The notes under the pieces are model-generated. The model saw only the letters and a program-made list of their open reading frames with translations. It did not search any database and was not told the DNA's origin. Below, in pieces: positions 8,429-15,894 of a DNA stretch of 63,572 nt. Each line of letters begins with the position of its first letter. Position 1 is the first letter of the stretch. Source of the stretch: a virus. The stretch covers positions 1-63,572 of IMG/VR virus record IMGVR_UViG_3300009788_000107. One strand, written 5' to 3'. Both the position numbers and the translations under genes were made by a program.

Positions 8429-8730
8429 CACTTCCCCCTCTTCGCTCGCTCGAGTGTCTTCGCCGGATACGCGTCGCCCTCGCGTTGCCTTAGCCGCTCT
8501 TCCTGAACCAGCGCGACCGCCGCCGCCGCGCCGTACTCCCCGAACGCGTGCGCCGCGAGCATTAGCGCGGCCTGTAGCGAGCCGAGTCGCTTGGTCTCCG
8601 GTAGACCTCGGATGATCGTTTGCGCGAACCCGATGATCTCCTTCTCGGTCGCGTCGTCGGCGACCTTCGTGATCCGCGCTCGGAACTCCGCTGTCGCTCC
8701 CTTCATGCCCGCCTTGATTGTACCTCCCAT
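8428..8730 (-). CDS. Hypothetical protein
   Basis: This 100-residue, mainly helical protein has alanine-rich segments (LQAALMLAAHAFGEYGAA) and a basic C-terminus. It is coupled to the next gene by a TGATG junction. No function is apparent. Confidence 0.6.
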   Translation of the reverse strand: MGGTIKAGMKGATAEFRARITKVADDATEKEIIGFAQTIIRGLPETKRLGSLQAALMLAAHAFGEYGAAAAVALVQEERLRQREGDAYPAKTLERAKRGK

Positions 8731-8732
8731 TA

Positions 8733-9023
8733 TTAGTCTCGCTTCTCCTCGTTTACTGTCATCGCCTGGTCGACGACGTCGACGCGGTCGAGCGCCAGGC
8801 TGAGGCCGTCCGCTGTGTAGATCGCGAAGTGATCAAGGTGGCGATACGAACGAACGACCCCTATCGCATCCGTCGCGATCTGGCTCACGTTGCGGACCTG
8901 GCTTTTTAGATCCATGCGAGCCTCCCGCTCACGAGACCATGTTTCGAGATTGTGTTCCGCTTCCCTCTTTGCGACCGCGAGCTTCGAGCGAAGCGACCGG
9001 ACTTCCTTCGAGACTCTCCTCAT
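8733..9023 (-). CDS. Hypothetical coiled-coil protein
   Basis: Residues 1-45 of this 96-residue protein form a highly charged predicted coiled coil (VSKEVRSLRSKLAVAKREAE), followed by a compact beta-containing C-terminal part. The start overlaps the upstream stop (ATGA). Confidence 0.6.
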   Translation of the reverse strand: MRRVSKEVRSLRSKLAVAKREAEHNLETWSREREARMDLKSQVRNVSQIATDAIGVVRSYRHLDHFAIYTADGLSLALDRVDVVDQAMTVNEEKRD

Positions 9024-9403
9024 TCTGGATTCTCCTCGGCCGTCGCCGCGAGCGCGACCTGTGTGTCTTCGAGGGTCTTCACCTTCGCGAGCGCGAGCGC
9101 GTGAATCCCCGTCGCCCTGTCGATCCCCTGGAGAGCCGTCGCGACCTCAGCCTGAGCCGCCTCGATCATTTCGCCGAGCTTCTTCTCGAACGCGACCGCG
9201 CTCCGTTTCTTGATCGTCTTCGGTGTCTTCGCCGCCGCCGCCGCTGTCGTTGCCTTTGGTCCCATTGCGTCCTCGTCTTCCTTCCAGCCCATCGTACAAG
9301 CGAGACAGTCCCCGCCAACCGCCGCCAGATGTGACGGCCTTCCACACTTCACACAGATCGCCATCGGTCCGTCGAGGCCGACGCTCACGACCTCAGTATT
9401 CAT
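9020..9403 (-). CDS. Zinc-ribbon protein with helical tail
   Basis: Residues about 17-36 of this 127-residue protein carry CVKCGRPSH and CLAC, a zinc ribbon with C-x2-C and C-x2-C pairs. It is followed by an alanine-rich linker and a helical domain. The ATG is preceded by GGGAGGGACGG. It is one of many small zinc-binding proteins in this operon. Function unknown. Confidence 0.65.
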   Translation of the reverse strand: MNTEVVSVGLDGPMAICVKCGRPSHLAAVGGDCLACTMGWKEDEDAMGPKATTAAAAAKTPKTIKKRSAVAFEKKLGEMIEAAQAEVATALQGIDRATGIHALALAKVKTLEDTQVALAATAEENPE

Positions 9404-9698
9404 CCGTCCCTCCCGGTTGCCAGCGGGTCCGAACCTCGACGCCTGGATCGTGTATGAAACAACACAGCGCCGTACTCTTAAACTCGATCGGCCCGCCCCA
9501 TGACGCGACGCCGCAGTCGTACGCGCCTGGCTGTTGTTTCTCCTTCGGCTCGTCGGTGTTCAGACACGGCGAGATTGCCGCCATGAACAGCGGCCGTTCC
9601 GCGAGCGGGTCGCCGTCTGGTTCCGTCAACCGAAACAACATGAACTGCTGAGCGCGGTCCGTCCAGTTCAGCGCCGAGAGACCGAGAAGAACTCTCAT
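9393..9698 (-). CDS. Hypothetical protein
   Basis: This 101-residue protein begins MRVLLGLSALNWTDRAQQF. Four cysteines are scattered through its second half (PCLN, DCGV, LCCF). AAGGGACGGACGG directly precedes the ATG. It overlaps the next gene by 11 bases. Function unknown. Confidence 0.6.
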   Translation of the reverse strand: MRVLLGLSALNWTDRAQQFMLFRLTEPDGDPLAERPLFMAAISPCLNTDEPKEKQQPGAYDCGVASWGGPIEFKSTALCCFIHDPGVEVRTRWQPGGTDEY

Positions 9699-10225
9699 CC
9701 GTCCGTCCCTTCTTTCTCGATTGCGGCTTGAACCAGGCCGACGAGGTCTCCGTCGAGCTGTAGTGAATGCCGAAACTTGCCGTACACGTCATCGCTCTCT
9801 TCGACTCGCTTCTTTAGCCGGAGGAGCTTCGCCGCCTGTGTCTTTGTGAGGCGCTTCAGTACCGTCTCGTCCTGATCGTGATAGCCGTCGAGCGTGTCAG
9901 ATTGCTTCGTGCGTTCGTTCCTGAAGCGGACCTTCGCCGTTCGACCGTCGATCCCTGTGATGGTGATCGGGTCGACGATGTAGCGATCAGACCAGCGCCC
10001 CTCATGGTGAAGATACGAGGCCGGGATCGCGACGCGTGTTTTCTTCTGGCGAAACGTGCGTGACGCGTTCCTGATCACCGACTCGCGATCCTTGCCACTC
10101 GCGAGCCGGACGCTCTTCTGGTACGCGTACCAGCGGCCGGTCGACCCGTCGACGTGGAGCGAGATGTTTACTCCGGAGTTCAGTTGATAGTTACCGACGT
10201 ACGCGCCGTCTTTCTCGCCGCTCAT
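9695..10225 (-). CDS. Hypothetical basic protein
   Basis: The gene is taken from the ATG at 10225 (MSGEKDGAYVGNYQLN), which overlaps the upstream stop (ATGA) and follows GAGGAGGGACGG. The product is 176 residues and basic, with a beta-rich middle and a Lys/Arg helix (TKTQAAKLLRLKKRVEES) near the end. The open frame continues upstream but only as a shadow of the kinase gene. No family is recognised. Confidence 0.6.
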   Translation of the reverse strand: MSGEKDGAYVGNYQLNSGVNISLHVDGSTGRWYAYQKSVRLASGKDRESVIRNASRTFRQKKTRVAIPASYLHHEGRWSDRYIVDPITITGIDGRTAKVRFRNERTKQSDTLDGYHDQDETVLKRLTKTQAAKLLRLKKRVEESDDVYGKFRHSLQLDGDLVGLVQAAIEKEGTDG

Positions 10226-10632
10226 CCGTCCCTCCTCGCGGCCAGCTCGATCAACTCCGCGCCGATCGTCTTCACGATTCGCTCGGCCTCGCTCTTCTTC
10301 GTGACGATCACATACACGCCGACCTCCCCGTCGAGCGTCGTCGACCCGAGCCAGTCGACCAGCGTCTCGCGACAGAGGACCGCCGCCGTCGTGATCCAGT
10401 GCGACACGCGGCCGGGTGAGACCGCGCCGCGATACGAGAACGCGCCGAGAACCTCGTCGAGGTCCCAGATCAGATCGCCCGCCTCCGCATGGTCGCGAAC
10501 CCAGGTCGTTTTCCCGCTCCCTGGTGGACCGCACACGACGAAGCGACGCCTTGCGTGAGCCTCACACCGTCCCCACTTCACCAGCGCCTCACAACCAGGC
10601 ATCGAACACGGTCGCTTGAGAGACTCAGGCAT
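10222..10632 (-). CDS. P-loop NTPase/kinase with N-terminal zinc motif
   Basis: This 136-residue protein has a short cysteine/histidine knuckle at residues about 9-26 (CSMPGCEALVKWGRCEAH) followed by a P-loop, VVCGPPGSGKTTWVRDHA, at residues about 32-49. LIWDLDEVLGAF follows in the Walker B position. It resembles small phage ATP-binding or nucleotide-kinase-like proteins. The zinc knuckle before a P-loop is uncommon. The start follows the upstream TAA directly (TAAATG). Substrate unknown. Confidence 0.7.
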   Translation of the reverse strand: MPESLKRPCSMPGCEALVKWGRCEAHARRRFVVCGPPGSGKTTWVRDHAEAGDLIWDLDEVLGAFSYRGAVSPGRVSHWITTAAVLCRETLVDWLGSTTLDGEVGVYVIVTKKSEAERIVKTIGAELIELAARRDG

Positions 10633-10716
10633 TTACAGGCCTCCATAGAGTGCGGCGACAAGAAACGCGACGAACCCGATCAAGAGAGCGACGCCGACCC
10701 ACTCGTCGGACCTCAC
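10633..10716 (-). CDS. Single-pass membrane microprotein (27 aa)
   Basis: GTG at 10716 opens a 27-residue frame, VRSDEWVGVALLIGFVAFLV and seven more residues, which is essentially one transmembrane helix. The GTG overlaps the upstream stop (GTGA) and GGGGAACTGGTGAA supplies a possible ribosome site. Confidence 0.5.
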   Translation of the reverse strand: MRSDEWVGVALLIGFVAFLVAALYGGL

Positions 10717-10880
10717 TTCACCAGTTCCCCGAGGAAGACCAGATCTTCGACCGTCTTCTGGTCTGTCACGATGCGAGCGACCAGCGCGCGAAGCTCCTCG
10801 ATACACCTGATGTAGTGATGAGGAAGGTTCTCGCCGCCTCCGCAGAGATTGCATCGTTCGCCGGAACGTGTGTCGCTCAT
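10713..10880 (-). CDS. Zinc-binding microprotein (55 aa)
   Basis: The frame begins MSDTRSGERCNLCGGGENLP, followed by HHYIRC and a helical tail ending GELVK. The CNLC plus HH/C residues form a plausible zinc ribbon. AAGGACGG precedes the ATG. It is tightly coupled to the membrane microprotein downstream. Confidence 0.6.
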   Translation of the reverse strand: MSDTRSGERCNLCGGGENLPHHYIRCIEELRALVARIVTDQKTVEDLVFLGELVK

Positions 10881-10893
10881 TCGTCCGTCCTTC

Positions 10894-11241
10894 CTATCCC
10901 TTCGGTGGTTCGTTGTGGCTCGGCCCGCCTGGTCGATAGCGCGGCCGTTTCGTCTTCGCCGCTTTCTTCTTCGTCTTCTTTGTCTTCTTTGTCGGCGTCG
11001 CGTATCCAGGCAGAACGATCCGCTCGGGCTCGAGGAGCTGAAGGCGGTCCTCGTCGAACCAGCGTCCCTCGATCTCTTTGCACGCCTCCCCGTGTTCGCC
11101 GCTCTTCTTCCCCGAGAGTCGAGTCGTCACGCTGTACTGATTGCATCCGGAGATGTAGTCGGCGCGGCCGGTGATCACGCCCTCGAACCGGGTGACGAGA
11201 TCCCTCACCGTGTCGCCGTGTTGAAACTGATAGTCCTTCAT
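10894..11241 (-). CDS. Hypothetical phage protein, lysine-rich C-terminus
   Basis: Taken from the ATG at 11241 this is 115 residues. MKDYQFQHGDTVRDLVTRFEG followed by ITGRADYISGCNQYSV matches a frequent small phage protein of unknown role, with a conserved WFDEDRLQLL segment. The C-terminal 30 residues are Lys/Pro/Arg-rich. An in-frame ATG at 11307 also has a GAGGAG ribosome site and would add 22 residues, so the start is uncertain. It ends in TAG. Confidence 0.65.
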   Translation of the reverse strand: MKDYQFQHGDTVRDLVTRFEGVITGRADYISGCNQYSVTTRLSGKKSGEHGEACKEIEGRWFDEDRLQLLEPERIVLPGYATPTKKTKKTKKKAAKTKRPRYRPGGPSHNEPPKG

Positions 11242-11350
11242 CCGTCCCCCTGTGAGCCGTTCACGTATCGACGGCATGTCAAGAACGATTTCGACCGGCG
11301 ATCGCATCCGTCACTCCTCTGTGAAATCCCGGCCGCGCCGCAATCTGGGA

Positions 11351-11362
11351 CCGTTGCAACGG
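11351..11362. promoter_or_regulatory. Perfect palindrome CCGTTGCAACGG
   Basis: This 12-bp perfect palindrome lies in the gap between two genes (11308-11450), flanked by GGAAC/GTTCC sequences. It could be an operator. No promoter is certain nearby. Confidence 0.3.
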
Positions 11363-11450
11363 AACCCAGTTCCCAACGTCGCTTATGCCATCCCTTATAT
11401 GCCGACAACCTGTGCTCGTAGAGGCGTCGGTTTCAGATGGACCGGGGAAC

Positions 11451-11906
11451 CTATCTCCCTCCTCCGACGAGCTGCTCGCCGACGTACCACTCGATCGCGC
11501 CGTCCGCCTGGTCCTCGGTGAGGAACACCAGCGAGAGACGCGGTCGCTGTTGGCCGTCGTACATCCGATGATGGGTCCGACAGATTCGACAGCCGAGCGC
11601 GGTCGTGTGTCGCTCCTCCGGATCCTGGCCGGTCGTCTTCGTCCGGCGTCCTTCCTCCAGGTGTCCCCACTCGTCCGGCCCGCCATGCGGCCAGCGCGGA
11701 TCCTCGGGGACCATACACGCCGGGTCGCGCCGGAAGATGATCGCACGGACACGCGTCTTCACCGCTCGCTCCTGTTTTTGTTCTCGGTTGCGCCGTTCGA
11801 GGGAGGTCTCCCCCTTCGGGAACCCGAACCCGTTCCAGTCGATCCCCTTCTTCGGAGCCTCCTGATTCTTTCCGGATTGTTTCCGGAATCTCTTCCCTCG
11901 CTTCAT
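11451..11906 (-). CDS. HNH endonuclease
   Basis: This 151-residue protein has a basic N-terminus with a long charged helix, then an HNH-type nuclease core. AIIFRRDPACMVP is followed by GHLEEG, HTTALGCRICRTHHRMYDG and a short tail. The Cys/His pattern fits the zinc-bound beta-beta-alpha metal fold of HNH nucleases. Such enzymes are often homing endonucleases or packaging partners. It lies next to a PD-(D/E)XK-like gene with a 4-base overlap. Confidence 0.75.
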   Translation of the reverse strand: MKRGKRFRKQSGKNQEAPKKGIDWNGFGFPKGETSLERRNREQKQERAVKTRVRAIIFRRDPACMVPEDPRWPHGGPDEWGHLEEGRRTKTTGQDPEERHTTALGCRICRTHHRMYDGQQRPRLSLVFLTEDQADGAIEWYVGEQLVGGGR

Positions 11907-12559
11907 CGTTTCGGCCGCTCAGGAAGGTCTCGCATGTCGAGGAGATGCGTACTCTCGAGGTACCAAGCGGCCCCGCCCTTCCGCCAGACTTCTTTCGCCC
12001 CAAGTCCTCCGGTGACGTCCCTCGCATACCTCCAGCCGCGAAGCGTCGCGTACTCGTGTCGAACAACGACGAGGATCATCGGGTGATCGGGGTTGTCCGG
12101 TCTCTGGTGTTCGTCCCCATGAACGATCAGGCGAAGCGACTCGCGCTCGACGCCTCGAACTCCATAGAACCCGCCGACGTCCTCCGCGTCGTAATCGCCG
12201 AGCGATCCGTTCCAGAAACAATCGCGGTGTTTGGCGACGGCCAGCTCCGCGCCCGCTCCGAGAATATGATTCGGGACACTCACGCCGCGCTGTCCGGCGC
12301 GGTCGGGCTTCCCCTTCGCCTTCGTTTGTTCGGCGCGGCGACGGCCGACGAACTGATACAACTCGCGGTCCGCCGCTGTGTATCGAACCTGAATCTCGTC
12401 GCGCTTTGGAGTCGTCGACATTGCTCTCCTCTTGTCGTATTGAGGGTGTAACCAGACGAACTGTTGACACCGGCCGCACCGCATGAGGTCGATCGGTTGC
12501 TGGACCTCCTCGCAGACCATGACGGTCTCGCCACAGTGAACGCGCTCGACTAGTTTCAT
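11903..12559 (-). CDS. Putative PD-(D/E)XK nuclease with N-terminal zinc ribbon
   Basis: This gene encodes 218 residues. Residues 1-45 hold a zinc ribbon (HCGE ... RCGRCQQF). Residues about 47-218 include ILGAGAELAVAKH, AEDVGGFYGVR, LRLIVHGD and ILVVVRHEYATLRGW, the layout of small phage proteins with a restriction-endonuclease fold: an acidic helix, a D in DAEDVGG, then a beta hairpin. An internal ATG (residue 47, MSTTPKRDE) follows GAGGAGAGC, so a shorter nuclease-only product may also be made. Assignment is by remembered motif pattern. Confidence 0.55.
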   Translation of the reverse strand: MKLVERVHCGETVMVCEEVQQPIDLMRCGRCQQFVWLHPQYDKRRAMSTTPKRDEIQVRYTAADRELYQFVGRRRAEQTKAKGKPDRAGQRGVSVPNHILGAGAELAVAKHRDCFWNGSLGDYDAEDVGGFYGVRGVERESLRLIVHGDEHQRPDNPDHPMILVVVRHEYATLRGWRYARDVTGGLGAKEVWRKGGAAWYLESTHLLDMRDLPERPKR

Positions 12560-12566
12560 CGCTTCA

Positions 12567-13055
12567 TCAGATCATCGGACCGTACGAGATGAGGACCGAG
12601 GGGAACGTCGCGCTCGTCGGCTTGCCCTTCTTATCGAGGATCGGTTTCCCGCCGAGCGTGAACATGAGTCGGCCGCGTATCAGCTCGAACGAGACGCCAG
12701 GCTGTCGATAGACGTGGTCGTGAAACCAGCGGGTATCGGTCCGCGCCGGGAGGAGGAAGACGCCGAAGTTTCCGATGAGCTGTTGCGCGACCGCCTTCTC
12801 CGTCCAGTGATAGATACCGAGACCGTACGGAGGGTTGCACCAGTACGGTCCGCGTCCCAGGTGAGACCAGCCGGAGCCGTCCGCCAGCGCGTCGTCATTC
12901 TCCGTGTAGTAGTACCGACAGAGCGCATTCTTCGGCGTCGCGGCGATGTCGATCGCGAACCCGCCGACGTTAGAACTCACGGTCTCGAACAGGTCGCGAG
13001 GCGTTTCCCATTCCTTGTTCCCTGAACTCATCAGAACTGCCAGGTTTTTTCTCAC
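12567..13055 (-). CDS. Phage DNA N6-adenine methyltransferase (Dam type)
   Basis: This 162-residue protein matches the phage Dam family (PF05869 type). It has KEWETPRDLFE, GGFAIDIAATPKNALCRYYY, the catalytic NPPY in GPYWCNPPYG, and FLLPARTDTRWFHDHV. The enzyme transfers a methyl group from S-adenosylmethionine to adenine N6, commonly in GATC. GTG at 13055 or ATG at 13031 (MSSGNKEWETP) may be the start. GATC is frequent in this genome by eye, which fits self-protection; that is inference. Confidence 0.85.
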   Translation of the reverse strand: MRKNLAVLMSSGNKEWETPRDLFETVSSNVGGFAIDIAATPKNALCRYYYTENDDALADGSGWSHLGRGPYWCNPPYGLGIYHWTEKAVAQQLIGNFGVFLLPARTDTRWFHDHVYRQPGVSFELIRGRLMFTLGGKPILDKKGKPTSATFPSVLISYGPMI

Positions 13056-13227
13056 GTCCGTTCGTCTCCCTGAGTGTCTTCCGGTTCGTCCCGTCGCCGA
13101 GGAACGGCCGGAGTGTTCCCGAGTGCCCGCATGTCGGACACGGGTCGCCCACGCGGTACGGTCCCTCCGGCTGTCCGTCGAGCATCCGACGACACCGCGA
13201 ACAAACGAGGAGATACTTCACGCGCAT
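12970..13227 (-). CDS. Zinc-ribbon protein
   Basis: This 85-residue protein begins MRVKYLLVCSRCRRMLDGQP and has CPTCGHSG, giving a four-cysteine zinc ribbon at residues 9-36, followed by a charged tail. Its 3' end overlaps the methyltransferase gene by up to 86 bases, so the C-terminus is less certain. Confidence 0.5.
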   Translation of the reverse strand: MRVKYLLVCSRCRRMLDGQPEGPYRVGDPCPTCGHSGTLRPFLGDGTNRKTLRETNGREKKPGSSDEFREQGMGNASRPVRDREF

Positions 13228-13230
13228 CGC

Positions 13231-13770
13231 TCAGCGCGAACTCCAGGCGATCGTTATTCGCGGCGCGTCGGCCGTATGAGTCGAGACGCCGTGAAGACAC
13301 TTCGCGCTGAACAGGATCGCCTCGCCCTCGTTCGGCGTCGGGTCGACGAAGTCGTGCGCGCCGTCGACACTCTCGGTCGTCCAGAGCCGCCCACCGCCAG
13401 CCGGGAGCGAGAGACCGTACACGCCACCGCGAAGGCTGTCGCCGCCTGGTCGCTTCCCGTGATGATGAATCGCGATCGAGTCGCCCCGCTCAAGGATGTT
13501 CGCCCACATGATCAGGTCGCTCCCCCCACTCCAGGGTTTCGACAGACCGAGTTCGGCGAGCGATTTGTACGCCGGTTCTTCGAGCGTCCAGATCCAGCGA
13601 ATCAGATCGGAGAACCCGGCGTACGTCTGGAGGATCTTCGGCGACGACCAGCTGCCACCCTGTTTGAGCTTCACGCCAGGGTGTCTCAGCCTCGCTCGAG
13701 CGACCGCGTCGAGAAGCGGCCCGCGCCAGGCGGTCGCGAACGGCGTGTGAGACCGCCTCAGCTCAGCCAC
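13231..13770 (-). CDS. Putative 2OG-Fe(II) oxygenase
   Basis: Taken from GTG 13770 this is 179 residues. The second half fits the 2-oxoglutarate/Fe(II) oxygenase family of the PF13759 kind: DSIAIHHHGKRPGGD, GGVYGLSLPAGGGRLW, EGEAILFSAKCLHGVSTH and PRITIAW. The His in IHHH, the His in LHGV and the Arg in PRI are the expected metal and 2OG ligands. Phage members are thought to hydroxylate proteins or bases; the substrate is unknown. The start overlaps the preceding microprotein gene. Confidence 0.65.
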   Translation of the reverse strand: MAELRRSHTPFATAWRGPLLDAVARARLRHPGVKLKQGGSWSSPKILQTYAGFSDLIRWIWTLEEPAYKSLAELGLSKPWSGGSDLIMWANILERGDSIAIHHHGKRPGGDSLRGGVYGLSLPAGGGRLWTTESVDGAHDFVDPTPNEGEAILFSAKCLHGVSTHTADAPRITIAWSSR

Positions 13771-13937
13771 CAGATCACCAGGCGAACGCCACCGATAAAG
13801 AACCCGGCCATGATCGCGCCGATGAGCGCGCCGCCGACCATGATCTGATAACAGGCGGGACACAGCGTCCGGTCCGCCCGCGTGACAATCCGATCACAGC
13901 GAGCGTTCCGACAAGGGATGCGCCGGTCAAATCTCAC
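13758..13937 (-). CDS. Zinc-ribbon membrane microprotein (59 aa)
   Basis: GTG 13937 opens a 59-residue frame with IPCRNARCDRIVTRADR and LCPACYQ (four-cysteine ribbon), then a single hydrophobic helix GALIGAIMAGFFIGG and a basic/aromatic end. GTGA overlaps the upstream stop, and CAGGAG lies eight bases upstream. It is clearly similar to 14380-14544 (CRN-x2-CD and CPAC spacing), so the two are probable paralogues. Confidence 0.6.
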   Translation of the reverse strand: MRFDRRIPCRNARCDRIVTRADRTLCPACYQIMVGGALIGAIMAGFFIGGVRLVIWWLS

Positions 13938-14383
13938 GCGCTACTCCTGAGCCAGTGAACGATCTCGATCGTGTTGACGGCGAGACAGTCGGCGAGGCCG
14001 TACATCAGCTCCGGCTCGCCGTCGTCGAGGAGGATCCCGGTCCGCTTGCTTTGCCCGCGACAGTAGCCGAGTTCGAGATGCGCGCTCCGGCCGCACGGCA
14101 TCACGAGAACACACGCGTCGGCCGCGTTCAGCGCGCCGTAATCCATCGAGAACCCGGCGACGGCGATCGGATGCTTGAGCGCGGCGCGGAACTGCTCCGG
14201 CGTCCAGCTCTTCCACAAGGGATCGATATCGCTCCAGTGAAACCCACCGACGCCGGGCCGACTAGTTGGATTCCTGAAGTCGTAGACCTCGAACCCGTTC
14301 GCCTGAAGATCGTTCACGACGCTCGGCTGTCTCGCGTTCCGCCAGCTCGAGGCGACGTAGACGTTCATAGGGTAGACGTTCAT
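13934..14383 (-). CDS. Nucleoside 2-deoxyribosyltransferase-like protein
   Basis: This gene encodes 149 residues. MNVYPMNVYVASSWRNA followed by NGFEVYDFRNP, AALNAADACVLVMPCGRSA and HLELGYCRGQ gives the typical nucleoside deoxyribosyltransferase-like Rossmann layout, with the Asp of NAADACVLV and the Glu of LELGY as putative active-site residues. Members move deoxyribose between bases or hydrolyse nucleotides; in phages they may serve nucleotide salvage or base modification. TGGAGATGG precedes ATG 14383. The start overlaps the upstream stop. Confidence 0.7.
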   Translation of the reverse strand: MNVYPMNVYVASSWRNARQPSVVNDLQANGFEVYDFRNPTSRPGVGGFHWSDIDPLWKSWTPEQFRAALKHPIAVAGFSMDYGALNAADACVLVMPCGRSAHLELGYCRGQSKRTGILLDDGEPELMYGLADCLAVNTIEIVHWLRSSA

Positions 14384-14544
14384 GGAACCATCTCCAGCCA
14401 ACGAGCGAAGAGGTAGACCGGCCATGAGATCCCGACCCATTCCGCGCCGAGTCTCGCCATGCGCCGACAGGCCGGACAGAGATTGATAACAACGGTTACT
14501 CGAATCGGTTCATCACACAGCCAGTTCCGACAGCGCTTCGTCAT
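14380..14544 (-). CDS. Zinc-ribbon microprotein (54 aa)
   Basis: ATG 14544 follows the strong site AAGGAGATCAACCT. The product starts MTKRCRNWLCDEPIRV and has NLCPACRRMARLG, then a Trp-rich hydrophobic end. The CRN-x2-CD ... CPAC pattern matches 13758-13937. The two flank the deoxyribosyltransferase-like gene. Confidence 0.65.
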   Translation of the reverse strand: MTKRCRNWLCDEPIRVTVVINLCPACRRMARLGAEWVGISWPVYLFARWLEMVP

Positions 14545-14840
14545 AGGTTGATCTCCTTACAGTGAGCGCGGAACGCGTGTCGGAGCGCTCGAAGCGAGAG
14601 CCGAGGTTTTCCTCGCCGAAGGATGAGCCATGCCGTCTCGACCCATTCGTCGGAACTCTGAGGCCAGGCCAGGATAAAGGCGAGTGACCTCAGCCCCGGC
14701 GCGAGTCCGGCGATCGCCTCACCCGCGAGCTGAAACCCACGACCAAGTTCCGCCATACGCTTCTCAAACTCGACAAGCCTCGGCGTAATGAGGTCGAAGA
14801 ACTCCAGCCTGAACCGACCGCGAGCGTCGTATTCAGCCAT
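14541..14840 (-). CDS. Hypothetical helical protein
   Basis: This 99-residue protein is mostly helical (VEFEKRMAELGRGFQLAGEA) with a basic C-terminus. The stop overlaps the next start (ATGA) and the start overlaps the upstream gene. No family is recognised. Confidence 0.6.
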   Translation of the reverse strand: MAEYDARGRFRLEFFDLITPRLVEFEKRMAELGRGFQLAGEAIAGLAPGLRSLAFILAWPQSSDEWVETAWLILRRGKPRLSLRALRHAFRAHCKEINL

Positions 14841-15129
14841 CGGACGGACGCGGGGAGTGTTGTCCCCACTCAGTAAAGAGCGGCGCTCGAACCTTCGTCT
14901 GAATCAGGCGAAGCGCCTTCTCGACCTCGGGATCCTGCGTGAAGGTCGGCCTGATGATCGGCGGCGTCTCGCCCTCGAAGAGCTTCACGTCGCGGAGCGA
15001 CGGGTGTTCGATCTCAAGCTCGATCGTCTGCGGGTCGACGACGGACGCTCCGAGAAGCAGCGTGTCGTTTGGTAGCGGGATCGCGGCGAGAAACAGCTCG
15101 CGACTGATTCTGATGCGTGCGAGTTTCAT
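14833..15129 (-). CDS. Hypothetical protein
   Basis: This 98-residue protein begins MKLARIRISRELFLAAIPLP and has a beta-rich N-terminal half. The ATG follows ACGGACGGAGGAGACT, a very strong ribosome site carrying the recurring GGACGGA motif. Function unknown. Confidence 0.65.
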   Translation of the reverse strand: MKLARIRISRELFLAAIPLPNDTLLLGASVVDPQTIELEIEHPSLRDVKLFEGETPPIIRPTFTQDPEVEKALRLIQTKVRAPLFTEWGQHSPRPSDG

Positions 15130-15283
15130 AGTCTCCTCCGTCCGTAAGTTCCGTCCGTAAGTCTAGATCCTGAGCGATTCTCAGGCTACGCAGAAAGCGC
15201 TTGTCGCCGCCCGTGGGAGCGCGAGCGAAGAGCCGCCTCATCATGGTTCCGTCGACGTTCTTTACCTTCCGATCGGCGATCAC
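15014..15283 (-). CDS. Possible small protein overlapping 14833-15129
   Basis: GTG 15283 overlaps the upstream stop (GTGA) and opens an 89-residue frame (VIADRKVKNVDGTMMRRLFA...). Its last third overlaps the next gene by 116 bases, which is unusual here, and that part is arginine-rich. It is listed because nothing else explains 15130-15280. Confidence 0.35.
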   Translation of the reverse strand: MIADRKVKNVDGTMMRRLFARAPTGGDKRFLRSLRIAQDLDLRTELTDGGDYETRTHQNQSRAVSRRDPATKRHAASRSVRRRPADDRA

Positions 15284-15894
15284 GCGACCTTCTCCCCGAG
15301 CTTGTCTTTCATCCAATCGACGATCGTTTGAAGCTCGTCGGCTGTCGCGTCACGCTTCAGGTTGTTACACCGCCAGCATACAAGGAAGACGTTCCCCTTC
15401 ACGTACCCGACACTCGGCTCGAAGCGATCGAGGCTCGGCGAGTTGTCTTTCTTCTGTCGGTCGAACTTGTATCCAACGTCGAAGGTCACGCCGCAACATT
15501 CACAGGTTGGCTGGAGCTGGAGCCAGTCACAGATAAAGACCGCCGTGAAGATATCGAGATCGGCCGGAAGCTGTTTCTCTCTCGCTCTCGTGATTATTCC
15601 ATTACGGAGAGCGCGAGCGCGACTCATAAGAACAGGCTGATCACGGAAGTAGCGACGCGATCGCCGTCTTGACGCGTGAAGTTCGCGCTCACGACCGCTA
15701 ATTCTTCGCCTCGCGTAAGCCCGTTCACGGCTCTCTCTCCATCCGCCGTTCCAGTTCGGATTCTGCGCCATCTTCGGATGATGATTAGGAAGGAAGCGCA
15801 ACGGTCGCCCCGTGATCCATCCGCGATCTGGTCTGGTCTCAGTCGAGAGTCTAGTTCGGCCACCACAACCACACTGACAAAGGCCAGGCTTCAC
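15280..15894 (-). CDS. HNH endonuclease with N-terminal zinc motif
   Basis: This gene encodes 204 residues from GTG 15894. The N-terminus VKPGLCQCGCGGRTRLS is the short zinc motif found before many phage homing HNH proteins. The C-terminal HNH core contains CECCGVTFDVGYK, SLDRFEPSVGYVKGN and VFLVCWRCNNLKRDA. It is probably a homing or nicking endonuclease. GTGA overlaps the upstream methyltransferase-like gene. Confidence 0.75.
   Translation of the reverse strand: MKPGLCQCGCGGRTRLSTETRPDRGWITGRPLRFLPNHHPKMAQNPNWNGGWRESRERAYARRRISGRERELHASRRRSRRYFRDQPVLMSRARALRNGIITRAREKQLPADLDIFTAVFICDWLQLQPTCECCGVTFDVGYKFDRQKKDNSPSLDRFEPSVGYVKGNVFLVCWRCNNLKRDATADELQTIVDWMKDKLGEKVA

Noticed and set aside
9695-10534. 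Long 279-residue reading of the 9695 gene
   Set aside because: The extra N-terminal 103 residues are arginine-rich and lie antiphase over the P-loop gene; the ATG at 10225 has a strong ribosome site and stop/start overlap.
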